Assembly: GCA_016280915.1 (NCBI GenBank) | Contig: JAEEHQ010000123.1 | Coordinates: 1 to 52,666 of the forward strand | From: Bacteroidales bacterium | Lineage (GTDB): Bacteria; Bacteroidota; Bacteroidia; Bacteroidales; P3 | DNA length: 52,666 bases | Direction of reading: 5' to 3' | Part shown: in pieces, positions 49,054 through 52,666 of the stretch | Position numbering within the stretch: the stretch's first letter is position 1 | Layout: the number at the start of each line of letters is the position of its first letter | The notes under the pieces: model-generated | The model's database searches: none | What the model was told of the DNA's origin: nothing | What the model saw: the letters and a program-made list of their open reading frames with translations, nothing else | Position numbers and translations under genes: made by a program

Positions 49054-50403
49054 ATGCCACTTAGCGCACTTCCATTAATTCAAGAGGCCGACCTCAAGAA
49101 CAAGGTCGTCCTGGTTCGTGTTGACCACAATGTCGTAAAGAACGGAGTCATCCACGACCCTTACCGTATCGATGCCACCTTCGGCACCCTTTTCTATATC
49201 CTTGCCAAAGGCGGCAAAATCATCCTCATGACCCATGTGGGTCGTCCCCGCAACAAGAAGGACGGCACCATCACCCAGGATGCCTCCACCTCGGTGAAAC
49301 CGATTGTCGACTATCTGGAGAACAAACTGCATATCTCCATCGAGACTCCCGAGTTCTACACCCACGGCAAGGAGGGCTACCTCAGCATCGAGAGTAGTGT
49401 CAACCACTCCATCCGTCGCCTTCGCGAGCATGAGGTAGACATGATCTACCTGCCCAACACCCGCTGGTTTATCGGCGAGGAAGCCAAGGACGACAATGCC
49501 GAACGCTTCGCCAACCAGCTGGCCGGCTTGGCCGACATCTATGTCAACGATGCCTTCGGCTCCTGGCAGCCCCATGTCTCCACCTATGGCATCACCAAGT
49601 ACCTCCCCTCCTATGCCGGATTCCTGATGCAGAAGGAAATAGAAAACCTCGAGCGTATCTTCCATGCCAAGCAGCCCCTCGTGTCGGTGGTGGCCGGAAG
49701 TAAGTTCGACACCAAGATCGACAGCCTCTACGCCCTCCTCCAGAAGAGCGACCACCTCATCCTTGGCGGCGTCATCTACAACGCCTACCTCTGTGCCAAA
49801 TACGGCATCAATATCAAGGGCGTCGATGAGTCGTCCGTTCAGATGGCTGCCGAGTTTGTCAAGTTTGCCGAGCAATATCCCAAGAAGATTGTTGAGCTGC
49901 CTTATATCGTTGAAAGCGATGTCTTTGGCGAGCGTGTCGAAGGCAAATACCGTGTTCATGACATCCGCAAACTCAAGAAAGGCACCGAGCTCAACTATGT
50001 CCTGGATGTGGCTCCCGAGAGCTACGACGAGCCGGAGATTCTCAATGTCTTCCTCTCTGCCAAGACCATCTTCGTCAATGCCGTCATGGGTCTCGTGCCC
50101 CATTTCAACGAAGGCACCATTGCCCTCGACACCGTCATCGACCGCAACCCCCATGCCGTCAAGCTCTATGGCGGTGGCGACACCATGCAGGAGCTCAAGC
50201 GACTGCTGCCTGGCCTTTACATCATGGCATTAGACAGCAAAGACTACTACATCTTCACCGGCGGTGGCGCCGTCCTCAAGGCCATCGAGCAGAACAGCCC
50301 CTCCGGCCTGGCCCCCGTGCGTGCCCTCATCGACCAAAAAGCCGAACAAGAAAAGTGGAAGCAACGCCTCGGCAACGTCCGCACCCTCCAGCAGAAATTC
50401 TAA
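49054..50403 (+). CDS. pgk: Divergent phosphoglycerate kinase
   Basis: 449 residues from the ATG at 49054; a TTG at 49021 would add 11 residues of repeat DNA. The PGK fold is recognisable: VVLVRVDHNVVKNGVIHDPYRI, KIILMTHVGRPRNKKDG, VYVNDAFGSWQPHVST-like segment, VSVVAGSKFDTKIDSL, and the nucleotide loop YGGGDTMQEL. Several canonical positions differ. RVDFNVP is RVDHNVV, the GGAKVSDK box is AGSKFDTK, and WNGPMG is VNAVMG. It is also about 50 residues longer than common bacterial PGKs. Either a lineage-specific glycolytic PGK or a repurposed paralogue. Confidence 0.8.
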   Translation: MPLSALPLIQEADLKNKVVLVRVDHNVVKNGVIHDPYRIDATFGTLFYILAKGGKIILMTHVGRPRNKKDGTITQDASTSVKPIVDYLENKLHISIETPEFYTHGKEGYLSIESSVNHSIRRLREHEVDMIYLPNTRWFIGEEAKDDNAERFANQLAGLADIYVNDAFGSWQPHVSTYGITKYLPSYAGFLMQKEIENLERIFHAKQPLVSVVAGSKFDTKIDSLYALLQKSDHLILGGVIYNAYLCAKYGINIKGVDESSVQMAAEFVKFAEQYPKKIVELPYIVESDVFGERVEGKYRVHDIRKLKKGTELNYVLDVAPESYDEPEILNVFLSAKTIFVNAVMGLVPHFNEGTIALDTVIDRNPHAVKLYGGGDTMQELKRLLPGLYIMALDSKDYYIFTGGGAVLKAIEQNSPSGLAPVRALIDQKAEQEKWKQRLGNVRTLQQKF

Positions 50404-50488
50404 GAAGCCGTTTAAATTTGATTGATGAATTTTAGGTGATTTCTATTAATTGCCTCAAAGAGGCAAACTCTCGCAGAAAATCCGCATA

Positions 50489-50524
50489 AAAAGAGGTCGC
50501 GACCGAATGGGAGCAACCTCTTTT
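50489..50524 (+). repeat. Hairpin with conserved loop GACCGAATGGGA, copy 2
   Basis: AAAAGAGGT (50489-50497) pairs with ACCTCTTTT (50516-50524), and GC/GC continues the stem around the loop. The loop and flanking bases (50496-50517) are identical to 38206-38227, while the outer stem is different but still complementary. Confidence 0.65.
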
Positions 50525-50571
50525 CAGGATTTCGGTAGACCCTCTCTGCTGGATAATAAGTACCATGTTCA

Positions 50572-50604
50572 GTTGCGGTGGATTGCAAATATACCGCAAC
50601 TCTT
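50572..50604 (+). terminator. Possible terminator between pgk and Res genes
   Basis: GTTGCGGT (50572-50579) pairs with ACCGCAAC (50593-50600), 8 bp with a 13-nt loop, then TCTTTT. It lies 169 nt after the pgk stop, so it may instead be one more repeat hairpin. Confidence 0.4.
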
Positions 50605-50661
50605 TTGTTGAGTATCCGCAAGCTAGGTAATTGGAGACATTGCCGAACACACTTGGAATCA

Positions 50662-52665
50662 TCAATCTACCCTGTGCTTTGAAAGAACATACTGTAGTTG
50701 ATGAGTTCTCTCGAAATCGTTTTCGGCAACGATTGCATATTTCCATGGCTTACCACCATTAGTTGTAGTGTACTGAGAAACTGTTCGGCAATAGTTTTCC
50801 GCAGCTTCTTTTTTGTCTTGGACATCCTTGTCTTCCACGGATTTGTCGGCCTTTGTCTCTATCATATAGATGTCAGTGGCAGTTTCTACAATGAAATCAG
50901 GTTCATATTGGTGAGCTCCATTCGACCAATATATTCTGAATTGGTTTGGTACAGGACGAATCCATTTTACTACATCTGCATCGTTTTCTAGTAGGTATGC
51001 AAAATCCAGTTCTGTTGAGCTGTCGAATTTATATGTTAGGTAGAAGGATTTTGTAAATCCAGTAAAGATGTACTTTCTAACCAACGACTTCTGGTTCCTG
51101 TCGAAAGGAATGCGATAGTCACGTCTGCCGTAAGATGTTTCTTCTGTTAGGTGTTGTGGGAGCAACCCTATAAAGGGAAGAACCTTCAATTTGTCACTGG
51201 GCACCTTTTCTATAACAAAATGACTCATCATTTGTGTATAGATGCGATTGGTAATGGGCACCTTGAATTGATGCACAATGTTGTTTACTTCGTCAGTTGC
51301 TTTTGTATTTTGGGCGATTGCAGCGATAGCTTGGTTAGCCAATTTAAACAGGAGTTCAGCATTCTCGTCATAATCCACTTCTTCAAAGTCGATTAGTCGG
51401 GTAACTATCTCCTGCGCAGGGTCTTTAAAATAGCCGCTATTCTTTGCTGTAAGAATCTCCACATCTCTATCTTTCAGTCCCATCCTTATGATTTCATTGT
51501 TCAATTCTGGGAAAGAGAATCCGACTGAAGTATCTAAATCGAAATCCTTGAAATAGGCATGGGTTTGAGGCTGGTCAATCACCACACGGGGAATCTCAAT
51601 CACATTCTTTCGAAAATCCTCAACAACTATGTCTATTACAGCATCTACCTGTTCAAGTTGTTTGTTGGCTTCTTCTTCTGCAAATAGAGGAAACTGTTCT
51701 GCGGTTTTCTCGATTATTAGTTGTTGCGTTATTTCTTTAAGTTTCTGCTTATTCTCATCGGTAGAGAGTTCTGCAAGATTCTTAATAGTTGAGTTTAATT
51801 GAGGAATGGCTTCCCATACAGCCATTTTGGCATCGTATTCTGCTTTGGCAATTGCTTGCAGGTATTTTTTCTCAGCCTTTTTCTTTTCCTCCTCAAACTT
51901 CTCTTCGATATAGGTCTTGCCCCTTACCACAGCTCCTGAACTTGGCTTCAGTTCTTCTTCTTCAAACTCAACATAGCTGAGCTTGTTTAGAAGTGAATTG
52001 GGGTCTTGAGCCTTTCTGATAACCTCATCAAAATTCTCATGCGCAATGACAGTTAGTTTGTCTACCTCCGCGTCGCCTGTCCGCTTCCCGCCATAAGGCA
52101 GTCTTAAACCTCGACCAATGGTCTGTTCCACCAAGGTGATGGCATCCGCAGCACGTAATGGAACGATGGTGTATAGGTTGGTAACATCCCAACCCTCTTT
52201 TAGCATATTGACATGAACAACCACCTCAATTGTATTGTCGGGGTCTTCCAATGAGACGAACTGTTTCTCAATATCGTCATCTTTCTTTGTTGAACTGTCT
52301 ATTTGCAGTACCTTCCCTTTATATCGTCCATCATATATCTTATTTTCAATCAAGTCAACGGTTTCTTTGGCATGATTGATATCTCGACATACAACCAAGA
52401 TAAATGGTTTTACAAGCGGTAACTCATGATCCTTGGCGTATAATTCCAAGTGCAATTTAGTATGTTCGTGTATGCTGATGGCATCCTCAAGCTTCAGGAC
52501 ATCCAATTCTTCCGGTGTCTGATTTCCTTTTTCAAAGTTGCGCCGTTTGGCGATAGTGGGATTCTTTACATATTTTCCTTCTTCCAGTGCTTGTGCCAGA
52601 TTATACTCGTATACGATATTCTTAAAGGCCTTGCCTTTTTCATCGTATGGGGTGGCGGTCATTTC
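50662..52665 (-). CDS. Type III restriction enzyme Res subunit (N-terminus outside window)
   Basis: The frame is open at the right edge. The first visible residues EMTATPYDE are helicase motif III, so the Walker A and DEAD/DEAH parts lie outside. Visible: the second RecA domain with VVVHVNMLKEGWDVTNLYTIVPLRAADAITLVEQTIGRGLRLP (motifs V and VI), and a helical linker (residues about 240-300 of the visible part). The C-terminal PD-(D/E)xK nuclease is LDFAYLLENDADVVKWIRPVP.. YEPDFIVE.. MIETKAD. Such proteins translocate along DNA with a Mod methylase partner. No mod gene is visible downstream, so it should be upstream. Note its convergent position relative to pgk. Confidence 0.88.
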   Translation of the reverse strand, partial: EMTATPYDEKGKAFKNIVYEYNLAQALEEGKYVKNPTIAKRRNFEKGNQTPEELDVLKLEDAISIHEHTKLHLELYAKDHELPLVKPFILVVCRDINHAKETVDLIENKIYDGRYKGKVLQIDSSTKKDDDIEKQFVSLEDPDNTIEVVVHVNMLKEGWDVTNLYTIVPLRAADAITLVEQTIGRGLRLPYGGKRTGDAEVDKLTVIAHENFDEVIRKAQDPNSLLNKLSYVEFEEEELKPSSGAVVRGKTYIEEKFEEEKKKAEKKYLQAIAKAEYDAKMAVWEAIPQLNSTIKNLAELSTDENKQKLKEITQQLIIEKTAEQFPLFAEEEANKQLEQVDAVIDIVVEDFRKNVIEIPRVVIDQPQTHAYFKDFDLDTSVGFSFPELNNEIIRMGLKDRDVEILTAKNSGYFKDPAQEIVTRLIDFEEVDYDENAELLFKLANQAIAAIAQNTKATDEVNNIVHQFKVPITNRIYTQMMSHFVIEKVPSDKLKVLPFIGLLPQHLTEETSYGRRDYRIPFDRNQKSLVRKYIFTGFTKSFYLTYKFDSSTELDFAYLLENDADVVKWIRPVPNQFRIYWSNGAHQYEPDFIVETATDIYMIETKADKSVEDKDVQDKKEAAENYCRTVSQYTTTNGGKPWKYAIVAENDFERTHQLQYVLSKHRVD

Positions 52666-52666
52666 C

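Larger units (their letters stand above)
50404..50661. other. Gap between pgk and the Res gene, with hairpins
   Basis: 258 bp, no gene. It holds the triloop hairpin TTGCCTC-AAA-GAGGCAA (50450-50466) followed by ACTCTC, the conserved-loop hairpin (50489-50524), and GTTGCGGT..ACCGCAAC (50572-50600). A minus-strand open frame across these repeats (50432-50746) overlaps the Res gene and is judged spurious. Its RGCSHSVATS wording is shared with the frame at 38112, as expected for repeat-derived translation. Confidence 0.65.

Noticed and set aside
50432..50746. Minus-strand open frame across hairpins and the end of the Res gene
   Set aside because: It is translated from repeat DNA (shares CSHSVATS with a frame at 38112-38297) and overlaps a well-supported gene.
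1..52666. tRNA or rRNA genes
   Set aside because: I found no cloverleaf with TTCGANTC-type T-loop in any gap, and no rRNA-like sequence. A covariance search would settle this.

Overview
The window looks like a chromosome segment of an anaerobic Bacteroidales (Bacteroidota) bacterium. Evidence: type IX secretion (T9SS) signatures (a type B C-terminal sorting domain at 47010-48917 and an FN3 secreted protein at the left edge), a TPR/TonB-barrel/folC block, many SpII lipoproteins and PorT-like barrels, DUF2027-Smr and DUF445 proteins, rubredoxin, and promoters of the Bacteroidota type (TAnnTTTG, sometimes with an upstream TTTG). I see no tRNA, rRNA, CRISPR array, prophage or intact insertion sequence.

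Layout. 1-13.9 kb: truncated FN3 surface protein; Na+/glutamate symporter overlapping an Omp85-type barrel; Y-family polymerase; rubredoxin; redoxin-domain protein; large TPR protein, TonB-receptor-like barrel and folC. 13.9-14.3 kb: a terminator and a 238-bp MITE-like element with 20-bp perfect inverted ends. 14.3-16.6 kb: a small lipoprotein diverging from pyrroline-5-carboxylate dehydrogenase. 16.8-21.1 kb: a duplicated two-gene module (barrel + S41-like lipoprotein, twice). 21.1-30.6 kb: BtuF-like lipoprotein, gapA, two tandem GT51 transglycosylases, xerD, DUF445, amidase, an MsrA-fRMsr fusion, sufB without sufC/D, and a SpoU methyltransferase. 30.6-37.6 kb (minus strand): ECF sigma factor, anti-sigma factor, a barrel and seven small lipoproteins in close succession, the best candidate here for an undescribed system. 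38.6-45.0 kb: acidic lipoprotein, HD phosphohydrolase, Mpl-type Mur ligase, a membrane protein, DUF2027-Smr and a short IspG. 45.5-52.7 kb: MBL-fold lipoprotein, IgGFc-binding/T9SS protein, a divergent phosphoglycerate kinase, and the C-terminal part of a type III restriction (Res) subunit running off the right edge.

The second theme is the intergenic DNA. Gaps at 37.6-38.6, 41.0, 45.0, 46.3-47.0, 48.9 and 50.4 kb are mosaics of recurring short modules: almost G-free tracts of 7-nt words (CAACTCT, TAAACTT), a 57-bp tandem repeat, a 48-nt element present in both orientations, small hairpins with RRA triloops followed by CTCTC, and a hairpin with a fixed loop on a varying stem.

All function calls come from reading translations and motifs by eye, without database searches. 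Family names are recalled, and confidences reflect that.
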